Positions 32,367-40,429 of a stretch of DNA of 64,000 nucleotides are shown here, piece by piece (the stretch's first letter is position 1; each line of letters begins with the position of its first letter). The stretch lies in NCBI RefSeq assembly GCF_003259335.1, contig NZ_QLLL01000008.1, forward strand, positions 210,429-274,428, given 5' to 3'. Source of the DNA: Chitinophaga skermanii. GTDB lineage: Bacteria; Bacteroidota; Bacteroidia; Chitinophagales; Chitinophagaceae. The position numbers and the translations under genes were made by a program. The notes under the pieces were generated by a model that was not told the DNA's origin, searched no databases, and was given only the letters and a program-made list of their open reading frames with translations.

Positions 32367-33459
32367 ATATCAAATACTCCATGAAAACCCCAACCAGATT
32401 ATCGATGAAATTCGTGAGCATTTACAAGAGCTTTATAAACGGACATTAGCGCCGGGAGATATGGAAATGCTTATTATTAATTCATTTGCATACCGAGAAT
32501 TATTACTACGAATAGCCATTAATGATGCAGTTCGTCAAAACTTCATCCGGTATTCCCGTGGTGCTGCATTAGACGAACTTGTTGCTTACTTAAATGTATC
32601 GAGGTTGCCAGCTTCAAAGGCTGTATGTACATTGAAATTTATAGCTGTAACAGGTCATGGAGGTATTTTAATACCAGCCGGCACAAGGGTACAATCGATT
32701 GATGGGAAGGCGACTTTTAGAACATCGAAAACAGTTCAACTTCCTAAAGGCGAAACCTCTATATTGGTCGATGCAATAAGTGCCATGGAAGGTGTAGAAG
32801 GAAATAATTACGATGTTGGAAATATAGCTGTTATTCTTGATCCACTACCATATATTTCAAGCGCTACCAATGTAGATATTACTACCGGGGGAGGAAATAT
32901 GGAAGATGATGAAGCATTAAGGGAAAGATTTATTATTTCAACGGCACAATTTAGTGTTGCAGGAAGTAAACAAAGCTATCAATTTTATGCGCTTGGAGTA
33001 TCTTCAACAATTTCCGATGTATCAGTATCTAGTCCAACTCCCGGCACGGTAGTTATCACACCACTATTGAAAGGTGGCTTGCCACCTAGTATTGCCCTAA
33101 TAAATTCCATTGCCGACGTTTGTAGCGGTGAGAAAGTAAGGCCGTTAACCGATAATGTAATAGTAGAAGCTCCAACAATACTTGAATACGAAATCAATAT
33201 TACATTAAGTATTCATCAACATGCCGCTAATACAGACTTGGATATATTTGTTTATAATACTCTACTACAATTCGTAAAAGCTAATGAAGATAAGCTGGGC
33301 GTCGATATACTGAAAAATAAAATTTTGTCGCTTGCAATGAGCGATAGCGGCGTATATAATGCGCAAATTATTAACCCGGTTGTTGACATTATTACTCCAC
33401 ACAATTGTTATGCTAAATGCATTGGCATATCAGTTACAACAACTAGTATCCATGGATGA
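32359..33459 (+). CDS. Baseplate protein J
   Basis: This 366-residue protein follows the gpJ family: YRELLLRIAINDAVRQNFIRYSRGAALDELVAYLNVSR at the start, IPAGTRVQS in the middle, the VATDVDITTGGGNMEDDEALRERFI segment (here SATNVDITTGGG) and a C-terminal part. It forms the wedge of the contractile baseplate with W and I, and overlaps both neighbours by a few bases. Confidence 0.92.
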   Translation: MPEYQILHENPNQIIDEIREHLQELYKRTLAPGDMEMLIINSFAYRELLLRIAINDAVRQNFIRYSRGAALDELVAYLNVSRLPASKAVCTLKFIAVTGHGGILIPAGTRVQSIDGKATFRTSKTVQLPKGETSILVDAISAMEGVEGNNYDVGNIAVILDPLPYISSATNVDITTGGGNMEDDEALRERFIISTAQFSVAGSKQSYQFYALGVSSTISDVSVSSPTPGTVVITPLLKGGLPPSIALINSIADVCSGEKVRPLTDNVIVEAPTILEYEINITLSIHQHAANTDLDIFVYNTLLQFVKANEDKLGVDILKNKILSLAMSDSGVYNAQIINPVVDIITPHNCYAKCIGISVTTTSIHG

Positions 33460-34103
33460 TGATTCCAATTGCTGATAGTATTTCTCATTTGCCGCAAATC
33501 AAAGCCATCCATGCTGCAATAGAACGACGAATTACAGAATTTGATTTAAGTGATTTGCTTGTTTATATAGTCAATACGGCACCAGCAAGTTATTTACCCT
33601 TACTCGCTGAAAATTTTAACGTGCTAGGGTATAATGGATTTTTACTTGCACAAACAGATAATGAAAAACGTGAATTAATTAAAAATGCCCTGTTACTCCA
33701 ACGCTACAAAGGCACACCATGGGCGATAAAGGAAGCATTGAGAAGTCTAGGTTATGGTGATTGTATAATAACAGAGAATGTAACTCACTGGGCAACGTTC
33801 CGTATTACGTTGAACCTACAAGGTAAAACCTTGGGGCTAGATGAAATACAAAACATTATCGAAACAGTTAACGCCTATAAGAATATTCGAAGTCACCTTC
33901 TTGATGTATCCTATACCGTTGACATTGGGGAAAGTGAAATTTCGCTAATTGATGTGCTAAATGCCGCGGAGGGTATCAACGACCGTGAAGTATTCACCAT
34001 TGGAGGGAATACTCTACATAACGGACTTATAAGGCGAAATGGAACTTCAAATTATAGCAGGGATAGTGATAAACTTACCATAAATATTATTACAGATGAT
34101 TAA
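33456..34103 (+). CDS. Tail protein I
   Basis: This 215-residue protein matches the gpI pattern: LPQIKAIHAAIERRITEFDLSDLLVYIVNTAPASYLPLLAENFNVLGYNGFLLAQTDNEKRELIKNALLLQRYKGTPWAIKEALRSLGY. It connects the baseplate wedge to the tail fibre. The start overlaps J's stop by 4 bp. Confidence 0.9.
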   Translation: MMIPIADSISHLPQIKAIHAAIERRITEFDLSDLLVYIVNTAPASYLPLLAENFNVLGYNGFLLAQTDNEKRELIKNALLLQRYKGTPWAIKEALRSLGYGDCIITENVTHWATFRITLNLQGKTLGLDEIQNIIETVNAYKNIRSHLLDVSYTVDIGESEISLIDVLNAAEGINDREVFTIGGNTLHNGLIRRNGTSNYSRDSDKLTINIITDD

Positions 34104-34530
34104 TACAATAACACCGACTGGATATTTTTCATTAACTGTCTATCACAACAATGGTGCAAAGGAGTTTTTCGAAGAAAAAAACCTTGTTGTGACCAATGGG
34201 CGTACTATAATAGCTAAACTATTAACAGGCCAAACAAATGCCAAAATTTCTTCAATAGGTTTTGGATCAAACTCTAAGCCGGCCGAGTTATCAGACGTTG
34301 AACTTACAGACATTACCCTAGTTCCAATTATGAACGTAACATTTCCTACGAACAATTCTATTCAATTTGATTACGAGTTGCCAAATGATGCTGGGAATGG
34401 TATGCAAATAAACGAATTCGGTCTATTTACAGATACAAACGAACTCTTCGCAAGAAAAGTGCGAACAACTCCAATCATGAAAACCAGTGCTGTGCGCCTT
34501 GTTGGTTCATGGACTATAACAATAAACTAA
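34096..34530 (+). CDS. Tail fibre-associated protein
   Basis: This 144-residue beta-rich protein lies between I and the fibre (opening TGYFSLTVYHNNGAKEFFEEKNLVVTNGRTIIAKLLTG, end VRLVGSWTITIN). The KNLVVTNGR...IGFGSNSKPAELSD...INEFGLF pattern is shared by proteins at fibre attachment sites in Bacteroidota and Gram-negative myophages. It probably acts as a fibre adaptor. Confidence 0.65.
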   Translation: MINTITPTGYFSLTVYHNNGAKEFFEEKNLVVTNGRTIIAKLLTGQTNAKISSIGFGSNSKPAELSDVELTDITLVPIMNVTFPTNNSIQFDYELPNDAGNGMQINEFGLFTDTNELFARKVRTTPIMKTSAVRLVGSWTITIN

Positions 34531-35519
34531 TGGGGTCATACATTGGTCAAAACTCTTTTGACGAAAGCATATATACATTTGAGGAAACAGATTTATTACA
34601 AGGTGGAGAAGATGGCATCGATAATTTACCTATAAAGCAATTATCTAACCGTACCATTTGGTTACGTGATAACCTCGGCGAAGCTAATAGAATTGTTGGT
34701 GAATACATTATAACTGGAAGTAGTAGTTTAAGCACAGATCATGCAGGCGGTATTGTTACTGTAATAACATCAGGCATTACGAATGTGTCATTACCAATAC
34801 CTTCCATTTTTGAAGCTGGTACCTTTATAAAAATTTGCGCTTTCTGTAGTAACGAAGGTGTAGTAACTATTGCAAGTGATTTAACCAATCTATTCGCCGA
34901 CCCACGAAATGCACGAAAACAAATACACTTACATAATTCGGAGTACATCATTCTATATGCCTTTAGTGACTATTGGAAAGTAGTTTATGTAAATGGAAAC
35001 TTTAATAATGTTGGTGAAGAAATCACCGCCCGTACAGTTTTGAGTAACACCTTGCCTAAAAGGGGGCAACTTATTCCACGTGCTAACTATCCTCGCTTGT
35101 GGGAGTTTGTGCAGTCCTTAACCTTTGGCCAAGAGGTTGTCGATGATAAAAAATGGTTATCACATCTTACGCTTTATCGAGGTCTATTCTCAATTGGTGA
35201 TGGAGTATCAAATTTTCGTTTACCCGATGAAAGATCGACCGTTGAAAGGATGTTGGATTTAGGCCGGGGGCTTTCATACGGCCGGGTGCATAATTATGCA
35301 GGTGGTTTCGAAATGGATGATATTATTTCCCACGGCCACATTTTGGAAAAAGTTGCACGAACTGGTTGGCCCAAAAGCTCAGGTGATCGTTCACCCAATC
35401 AATATTGGATGCATGCTGAACGTGACCCCAATGCTGCCACTGAAATTTCAAGTACTAAATACGGTGGTTTAGAAACCACGGTAAAAAACATAGGTAAATT
35501 TTTCTTAATCAAATATTAA
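34530..35519 (+). CDS. Tail fibre with collar-type C-terminus
   Basis: The ATG at 34530 overlaps the preceding stop (TAATG); an in-frame ATG at 34509 is less likely. The first half is a beta-rich shaft. From about residue 175 a collar-like domain appears (RTVLSNTLPKRGQLIPRANYPRLWEFVQSL, LFSIGDGVSNFRLPDERSTVERMLDLGRG) with the C-terminal GHGHILEK-like ISHGHILEK and ETTVKNIGKFFLIKY. Collar-domain proteins end phage fibres and often determine receptor contact, so this is the likely host-recognition protein. Confidence 0.8.
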   Translation: MGSYIGQNSFDESIYTFEETDLLQGGEDGIDNLPIKQLSNRTIWLRDNLGEANRIVGEYIITGSSSLSTDHAGGIVTVITSGITNVSLPIPSIFEAGTFIKICAFCSNEGVVTIASDLTNLFADPRNARKQIHLHNSEYIILYAFSDYWKVVYVNGNFNNVGEEITARTVLSNTLPKRGQLIPRANYPRLWEFVQSLTFGQEVVDDKKWLSHLTLYRGLFSIGDGVSNFRLPDERSTVERMLDLGRGLSYGRVHNYAGGFEMDDIISHGHILEKVARTGWPKSSGDRSPNQYWMHAERDPNAATEISSTKYGGLETTVKNIGKFFLIKY

Positions 35520-35522
35520 ACC

Positions 35523-36011
35523 ATGAAACAATTTTTAACAGCCCTATTCTTGTTGTTTGCCCTAATTTCCAATGCTCAATTTCGCGATACCAGCGAAGCG
35601 AAAAAATACATTCGCGAAAATATTCGCGATAAACGACCGGACAAAATTACTGCCACCCAACTTAGTACTAGTCTATTGGGCATTGCCTCCCTTATTACTC
35701 CATCTACTACAAACGGTGGTGACTTTAATGTAGTTGAAGCAACTACCAGCATCACGCTTACATTGGATGATTGTCTAGTATTAACTAGTAATAGCATTAC
35801 AATTTCTCTTCCAAAAGCCAGCGACAGTAAAAACAAAATCTACTATTTTAAAACAGGCGGGAACCCTTATGCCAATGTTACGATTCAACAGTTTAGTGGT
35901 GAAAAGATCAACAAATCCACGCAAGCATATTCCCTCTCTGGTGCATCATCCTTAGCATTAGTTAGCAACGGCGTGGAATGGTTCGTTTTGTTCCGTGGTA
36001 CAGATGTATAA
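35523..36011 (+). CDS. Secreted protein following the fibre gene
   Basis: This 162-residue protein begins with a clear Sec signal peptide (MKQFLTALFLLFALISNAQFRD, cleavage after NAQ or NA). The mature protein is beta-rich (VVEATTSITLTLDDCLVLTSNSITISLPKASDSKNKIYYFKTGG). The same overall strand pattern occurs in the shaft of the preceding fibre (GIVTVITSGITNVSLPIPS), which hints at a common origin. A signal peptide on a tail-operon product is unusual: it could be a secreted receptor blocker, or a fibre-like protein placed on the lysogen surface. Confidence 0.6.
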   Translation: MKQFLTALFLLFALISNAQFRDTSEAKKYIRENIRDKRPDKITATQLSTSLLGIASLITPSTTNGGDFNVVEATTSITLTLDDCLVLTSNSITISLPKASDSKNKIYYFKTGGNPYANVTIQQFSGEKINKSTQAYSLSGASSLALVSNGVEWFVLFRGTDV

Positions 36012-36065
36012 ATATGGTTTAGCCTTTGTTTAAATAAGGGAGAACCCTACCAGTAATTTTGTCCT

Positions 36066-36290
36066 ATGGAATTAGTAAAATCTATGCTAAGTACAGCATC
36101 GCAATACGGCATTGCAATTTTTGTATTAATGTCTTTAAATGTTGCATTGGTTTCCTTTATTTTCCTTGCTTGGAAACAAGGTATTAAAGAGCGTGAAGAA
36201 CTATTCCAAGTGATTAAAGACAACACAGCTGCCTATACTAAGCTGCAAGAAACAATAAATACGTTAATCCAAGTAATAAAACATTCTTGA
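36066..36290 (+). CDS. Holin-like protein 1
   Basis: This 74-residue protein has one N-terminal membrane span (YGIAIFVLMSLNVALVSFIFLAW) and a charged helical tail with coiled-coil pattern (KEREELFQVIKDNTAAYTKLQETINTLIQ), as in class III or BhlA/UviB-type holins. It is the first gene of the lysis cassette, upstream of a second small membrane protein, the spanin-like gene and the endolysin. Confidence 0.65.
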   Translation: MELVKSMLSTASQYGIAIFVLMSLNVALVSFIFLAWKQGIKEREELFQVIKDNTAAYTKLQETINTLIQVIKHS

Positions 36291-36291
36291 A

Positions 36292-36510
36292 ATGGTAAGA
36301 ATGAAACTAACCAATTATTCAAAACCTCCACCAAAATGGTTTGCAAAAACAAAACTTGCCTTTGCTATTATATCCGATACGGTTATAGTTTTTTTACTTG
36401 CTAGGGGGTTTTCAGAAAGTTCCTTCATTATGCTTTTACTACGGATTGGTATTAGTAACCTATTAAAAGTGATTGAAATTTTTATTACCGAAGATGAGGC
36501 CCCATTGTAA
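36292..36510 (+). CDS. Holin-like protein 2
   Basis: This 72-residue protein has two probable membrane spans (LAFAIISDTVIVFLLARGF and SSFIMLLLRIGISNLLKVIEIFI) and a basic N-terminus. It starts 1 bp after holin-like protein 1 and overlaps the spanin gene. The pair could be holin and antiholin; which is which is not shown by the sequence. Confidence 0.6.
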   Translation: MVRMKLTNYSKPPPKWFAKTKLAFAIISDTVIVFLLARGFSESSFIMLLLRIGISNLLKVIEIFITEDEAPL

Positions 36511-36967
36511 CCATTTTACTGCAGTATTCTTATCGATTATTATTTCTATTCAGTTTGCGTGCAAAACTACCAAATCGAAACAGGTTGCCGAAACAGTCAA
36601 CAGATATGTAGATAAGAAAATCGGCAAAACTTCCGATTCAACACGCACCGTCAATTTAAGCACAGCACTACTGGACTGTTTATACTACAAGAAAACAATT
36701 TTTGAAGTAATTCCACAAGATTCGGCGCCGCCCTACCAGAGAACCACTGTAATAGAAATAGGTCGAAAACGTGAGAGCCAAAGCCAAAACAGTTTCCAAA
36801 CAAATTACCGTGATTCGTTAACCCAATCGCAAACCAAAGTAAGTAATACCAGTAAAAGCACCCTTGAAAAAACAGAAAAGAGCAGGTCACCTACTTGGTT
36901 TGTATTTGTAGTAGTTGTTGGCATTATAGCAATAGTTCTCTATTTATTTAAAATAATCTACCATTAA
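36494..36967 (+). CDS. Unimolecular-spanin-like lysis protein
   Basis: Starting at ATG 36494 the protein has an N-terminal signal with a Cys at the expected lipid site (FLSIIISIQFACKT). A hydrophilic periplasmic part of about 110 residues rich in Gln, Ser and Thr follows, and then a C-terminal membrane span (TWFVFVVVVGIIAIVLYLFKIIY). An N-terminal lipoprotein anchor plus a C-terminal inner-membrane span defines unimolecular spanins, which fuse inner and outer membranes at the last stage of lysis. The lipobox is weak (QFAC). An in-frame TTG at 36473 would add a few residues. It overlaps the holin-like gene and precedes the endolysin. Confidence 0.65.
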   Translation: MRPHCNHFTAVFLSIIISIQFACKTTKSKQVAETVNRYVDKKIGKTSDSTRTVNLSTALLDCLYYKKTIFEVIPQDSAPPYQRTTVIEIGRKRESQSQNSFQTNYRDSLTQSQTKVSNTSKSTLEKTEKSRSPTWFVFVVVVGIIAIVLYLFKIIYH

Positions 36968-36968
36968 A

Positions 36969-37463
36969 TTGTTACCCCAAAAATTCGAGTTTCTCACCCG
37001 CGAACAAAGCCCTAAAATGCTTTTAGAAGCAATCAAATTGTATGGCGTAGCAGAGATGCCGGGAGAATCTTCTAACGGCCTTATAATGTCTTGGGCCGAC
37101 GAAATCGGTGTAAGGAAATCCTACATTAACGATTCAATCCCTTGGTGTGGCTTATTCATGGCCATCGTAGCCAAAAGAGCAGGCAAAACTATCGTTGAAA
37201 ACCCACTATGGGCGCTTAATTGGAAAAACTTCGGGACACCAGTAAAAACCGCGATGCTTGGCGACGTGTTAATTTTCCCACGTAATGGAGGAAATCATGT
37301 TGGGATTTACGTTGCTGAGAATAAGACCCATTATTATGTATTAGGAGGAAACCAAGGCAACAAAGTTTGCATTATGCCTTTTGAAAAGAAAAATTGTAAA
37401 GCCATTCGGAGGCCCATTTACAAGGTGCAGCCAACAAACGTACGAATAGTTAATGTTTTATAA
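36969..37463 (+). CDS. Endolysin, NlpC/P60- or CHAP-like Cys peptidase
   Basis: A TTG start at 36969, 1 bp after the spanin stop, gives 164 residues. Cys60 (DSIPWCGLFMAIVAKRAG) and His110 (PRNGGNHVGIYV) sit as catalytic residues of the TIGR02594-type Cys amidase/endopeptidase family, with LGGNQG providing the third position. The enzyme should cut peptidoglycan at lysis. No signal peptide is present, so release needs the holins. A strong terminator follows. Confidence 0.85.
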   Translation: MLPQKFEFLTREQSPKMLLEAIKLYGVAEMPGESSNGLIMSWADEIGVRKSYINDSIPWCGLFMAIVAKRAGKTIVENPLWALNWKNFGTPVKTAMLGDVLIFPRNGGNHVGIYVAENKTHYYVLGGNQGNKVCIMPFEKKNCKAIRRPIYKVQPTNVRIVNVL

Positions 37464-37468
37464 ATCAT

Positions 37469-37494
37469 AAAGGGGGTATCAACCCCCTTTTTTT
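37469..37494 (+). terminator. Intrinsic terminator of the late operon
   Basis: AAAGGGGG (37469-37476) pairs with CCCCCTTT (37483-37490) followed by TTTT. It ends rightward late transcription and also lies at the 3' end of the convergent leftward gene at 37479. Confidence 0.9.
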
Positions 37495-37688
37495 GTTGAA
37501 TGTTCTTTTTCGGATTCGTGTAACACGTTCATAAGTTCCACCAATAAATTAACATCGTTGGCCAATATTTTGGGATCAGCTCCCATGTTGGCTAAAATCA
37601 TGTTATTAATCGAGGTTGCTAATACTTTTGCGCATTCATTTGCTGAAATTCTGGTCAAAAAATCTTCAATCGCTGTCATAGTAGTCAA
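37479..37688 (-). CDS. Small leftward protein next to the integrase, unknown
   Basis: This 69-residue, helical protein (MTTMTAIEDFLTRISANECAKVLATSINNMILANMGADPKILANDVNLLVELMNVLHESEKEH) has its last codons in the hairpin of the late terminator. It is separated from the integrase by 127 bp in the same direction, so it may be co-expressed with it. An excisionase role can be imagined from position, but no HTH is seen. Confidence 0.5.
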   Translation of the reverse strand: MTTMTAIEDFLTRISANECAKVLATSINNMILANMGADPKILANDVNLLVELMNVLHESEKEHSTKKGG

Positions 37689-37773
37689 GGTTAATTTAGT
37701 CGCTGCAATTACTAGTAATGAACGCCCACAGTTATAAACCGTGTGCGTTGCAATCTTAGAAATTTAACGGCTA

Positions 37774-37787
37774 ATCAATTGTTAAAA
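37774..37787. repeat. Possible secondary arm site, right copy
   Basis: Same 14-mer (ATCAATTGTTAAAA) as at 847-860. It lies between the 37479 gene and the integrase gene. Confidence 0.4.
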
Positions 37788-37815
37788 TTGTATAACCTAG
37801 ATATTCTGTTCAATA

Positions 37816-39246
37816 CTACGCAATATTGTATTTTATTATACAACGCATCGGTGTTACTTTTTGCAGCTGTACTGGGTTTGCTACTGTTTGTGACGATGCT
37901 AATTTAGTTATAAAAGGAACAGCTTTAGCGATGATTTCTTTTTTATAGAATTCAGTTATTTCACGCGCATACGTTTTTGTTTGTGAAACCTTGGTATGTC
38001 TAAAGACGAAGCGGATTGTATCAATATCTATGCCAGCACGTAGTTTGTCATCAGCTCCTAAAGCCTTTAAACTATACAATTTTTTATGAATTTTAAGTTG
38101 CTTCATTACTAGGTCGCGCCATAAGTTAGTTGCCGTGTCGCGCTTTATTCTAACAAATGAGGGCGCAAAATAACCCGGTCTTTTAGCTCCTGTTAAACGT
38201 TTTACGGTACCATCTTCTTCCATTATTAGAATACTCCCCATACCGCGGTTGCCTATTCCTTTTCTTTTTGTTAAAGCCCCGAAAACAAAGGCATTGGGGT
38301 CCGCATCTATTGTATGTGCATATAACATTTCCTTCAGTTCAATACACATCGGTACACGCCCAATTTTATTGGTTTTACTATTTCTTCTTTCTTCATCCGG
38401 TATGATTTTGATGTAATCCTCGTCAAAGATTAGATCGCTTACCCTTAATGCACAAACTTCATCGGGTCTTAGACCTGCATGGTAAATACACAGTGAATAA
38501 AGCCAAAAGTTTGGGTGATAAATTGATAGTTGGTGCGCTACTTTTATTTTTTCTTTCGCTGTCAAAGTTTCATACATTGCAGATTCACCTACATTTCTGA
38601 ATGACATTTTAGCGGCTGGGTTGTACTCAATAACTTCCTCTTTTTCTATATACCCAAACAAAAGCCTCATTGTTTCAACTATTTTATTGTAGTATCTATT
38701 ACTAAGAGGGTTGTTTTCGCATCTACGACTATCTTCTAGCCGCTTTAAAACCAGCTTGAAGTCTTTGCGCTTAAATTCCGAAATAGGCAAAATGTCGTAT
38801 CCTAATTCGATAATTGTCGGTTTTATTTGGTTGTAAGCTGATTTGTATGTGCGCCGGGTACTTTTTTTAATAGGCAAGGCTTCTAGTGCTTTATCAAGCG
38901 CCTTAAGTAGGGGAGTAGATTCGGAAATTAGATCGTTTTCTATTTTTTCACGTAAAGAGGCTTTGTTTTTCTGTTTGAACTTAGGGTCATCGATTGGGTT
39001 CCAACCCATAGAAATCCATTTAATACGGGCGGCTAAAATGGCTTCAGCGTGTTTTTTTCTTACTGAAACATCCTTGAATTTATTCGCAACTTGAAATTTC
39101 CTTGGTTTCCAAGTTCCGTTGTAATTGTATTCAAGATAAATGTACCAATCCTTATCTACATCCCAACCGTGATGGGTAAGGCGAATGTTTTTGAATTTTT
39201 CGGTGGGAGATTCTACGTTGAGGCCAGTTAGAAGTTTGTTCTTCAT
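37816..39246 (-). CDS. Tyrosine recombinase (prophage integrase)
   Basis: This 476-residue protein has an N-terminal SAM-like/DNA-binding half and a catalytic half. Arg260 (YHAGLRPDEVCALR) is the box I arginine, Lys294 or 291 lies in the NSKTNKIGRVPM hairpin, and H417 and Tyr426 (VFRHTKVSQTKTYARE) form box III with the nucleophile. The usual H-x-L-R-H-T box II is replaced by YSLKALG (391-397), a Lys-for-Arg change related to the YSLKHTG forms in Bacteroidota recombinases. The gene ends toward the phage interior, and attR with its arm site is 30-100 bp from the start. It performs integration into tRNA-Ser. Confidence 0.93.
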   Translation of the reverse strand: MKNKLLTGLNVESPTEKFKNIRLTHHGWDVDKDWYIYLEYNYNGTWKPRKFQVANKFKDVSVRKKHAEAILAARIKWISMGWNPIDDPKFKQKNKASLREKIENDLISESTPLLKALDKALEALPIKKSTRRTYKSAYNQIKPTIIELGYDILPISEFKRKDFKLVLKRLEDSRRCENNPLSNRYYNKIVETMRLLFGYIEKEEVIEYNPAAKMSFRNVGESAMYETLTAKEKIKVAHQLSIYHPNFWLYSLCIYHAGLRPDEVCALRVSDLIFDEDYIKIIPDEERRNSKTNKIGRVPMCIELKEMLYAHTIDADPNAFVFGALTKRKGIGNRGMGSILIMEEDGTVKRLTGAKRPGYFAPSFVRIKRDTATNLWRDLVMKQLKIHKKLYSLKALGADDKLRAGIDIDTIRFVFRHTKVSQTKTYAREITEFYKKEIIAKAVPFITKLASSQTVANPVQLQKVTPMRCIIKYNIA

Positions 39247-39274
39247 TTAGTTTTATCAATTGCCACGCTTAGGA

Positions 39275-39297
39275 ACTTCGACTTTTACTTCGACTTT
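39275..39297. repeat. Arm-type repeat, right (tandem ACTTCGACTTTT)
   Basis: Identical over 23 bp to 890-912. It lies between the integrase start and attR. Confidence 0.65.
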
Positions 39298-39348
39298 GAC
39301 CTAAGCGGTTTGACAAAACATTGAAACATCAAGGGTTTAACTAAAATT

Positions 39349-39367
39349 AGCGGAGGAAGAGGGATTC
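39349..39367. other. attR core, inside the restored tRNA-Ser gene
   Basis: Same 19 bp as attL at 770-788. Here it continues into the tRNA body, so the phage-borne copy has rebuilt the tRNA 3' end after integration. Confidence 0.92.
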
Positions 39368-39435
39368 GAACCCCCGGACCTGTTACAGTCAACAGTTTTC
39401 AAGACTGCCGCAATCGACCGCTCTGCCATTCCTCC
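39351..39435 (-). tRNA. tRNA-Ser(UGA)
   Basis: Read leftwards: a 7-bp acceptor GGAGGAA/TTCCTCC with discriminator G, the D-arm, an anticodon loop CTTGAAA with anticodon TGA between stems GCAGT/ACTGT, a long variable arm typical of tRNA-Ser, and a T-arm GGGGGTTCGAATCCC. 85 nt, no encoded CCA. The gene is the prophage's attachment target and remains intact, but its original downstream terminator is now 38.6 kb away at 730-758. Confidence 0.97.
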
Positions 39436-39687
39436 GCGGCAAAAGTATAAAACAGAATTTATTTTCCAAAAAATATTTTCCCTCTCATCAAAAAATAGAT
39501 AACACTAAAATTAAATGAGGGGATTCGTTCGCAGATTTTTTTTATATTACTTTTGCGTACATAACGACATGTAGCATAATACAATAGAGTGGGAGCAGTC
39601 AACCCAGTTTCATCCGAAATAGAAAGCGTTACCTAGTAGTTTGAGCAAAGTACTTCAACTAAAATTGCATGCCACTTTAGCGCATGC

Positions 39688-40386
39688 GTGTATAACGAAA
39701 TAGAGCAACCTATACTGTACGAACATATGGATAAAACCCAGCGAAAGATCGCGGAAATTGCCGCTGTGGCCGATGAGCTGCCCGGAGTGATTATTATTTT
39801 GAATGCTGATTTACATGTTGCTTATATGTCGAACCGTGGCTTAGCCGCACTGGGTACAAGTATGGAAGAGTTGAAATCTTTGGGGGCCGATTATCACCAA
39901 CGATTTTTTAACCCGGAAGATATCAATGAATACATCCCAAAAATCTGGGATCTTCTGCATAATACCGAACAACCCGACGCCATCGTAAGTTTCTTTCAAC
40001 AGGTAAGAAGTGGTCCCAACCAAAATTGGGAATGGCACTTTAGTGCTATGCGCGTATTAATGCGCGATGATACCGGGAAGCCGTTGTTAATTATGACGAT
40101 GGCCTATCCCGTAGATCCCGCTATGCATGTAAACAGTAAAATTTCGCGGATTATGGAAGAAAATGTATTCTACCGCAAACATAGCCCGCTGTTCGCCAGC
40201 CTCGGCAACCGCGAAAAAGAAGTGTTACGCTTGCTGGCACTAGGGAAAAGTGCCGTTACCATTGCGGAAGAGCTGTTTATTGCAGAAACTACCGTGGAAA
40301 CGCACCGTAAAAATATCAAGCGCAAACTGAACATCAACACCACGTACGAACTCACACAGTTTGCGCAAGCATTCAATTTAATTTAG
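39688..40386 (+). CDS. PAS-LuxR transcriptional regulator
   Basis: This 232-residue protein starts at GTG 39688 or ATG 39727. The N-terminal PAS-like domain (DELPGVIIILNADLHVAYMSNRGLAALG...FNPEDINEY) is followed by a LuxR-type HTH (LGNREKEVLRLLALGKSAVTIAEELFIAETTVETHRKNIKRKLNINT). It probably senses a ligand or redox state and activates genes. No linked kinase is seen. It is host DNA just beyond the tRNA. Confidence 0.88.
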   Translation: MYNEIEQPILYEHMDKTQRKIAEIAAVADELPGVIIILNADLHVAYMSNRGLAALGTSMEELKSLGADYHQRFFNPEDINEYIPKIWDLLHNTEQPDAIVSFFQQVRSGPNQNWEWHFSAMRVLMRDDTGKPLLIMTMAYPVDPAMHVNSKISRIMEENVFYRKHSPLFASLGNREKEVLRLLALGKSAVTIAEELFIAETTVETHRKNIKRKLNINTTYELTQFAQAFNLI

Positions 40387-40429
40387 CAAAACTTAATTGT
40401 GCATGAGTGCATGGCATGTCGCTATGCAC

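Larger units (their letters stand above)
770..39367. mobile_element. Prophage with P2/Mu-type contractile-tail genes in tRNA-Ser(UGA)
   Basis: The element is bounded by a 19-bp direct repeat (AGCGGAGGAAGAGGGATTC) at 770-788 and 39349-39367. The right copy is part of an intact tRNA-Ser and the left copy is an orphan 3' fragment. A tyrosine integrase lies next to the right end. Inside are a repressor with divergent early genes, packaging, capsid, contractile tail, lysis and cargo genes, with no obvious break in structural genes, so it may be functional. No transposase is seen, so it is not Mu-like in integration although several head proteins look Mu-like. A lysogen of a myovirus is the natural reading. 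Confidence 0.95.

Noticed and set aside
34530..36011. A diversity-generating retroelement acting on the tail fibre
   Set aside because: No reverse transcriptase frame and no adenine-substituted template repeat were found in the window.
770..39367. A transposable Mu-like phage
   Set aside because: Several head proteins look Mu-like, but there is no transposase pair and the ends are a tRNA core repeat next to a tyrosine integrase.
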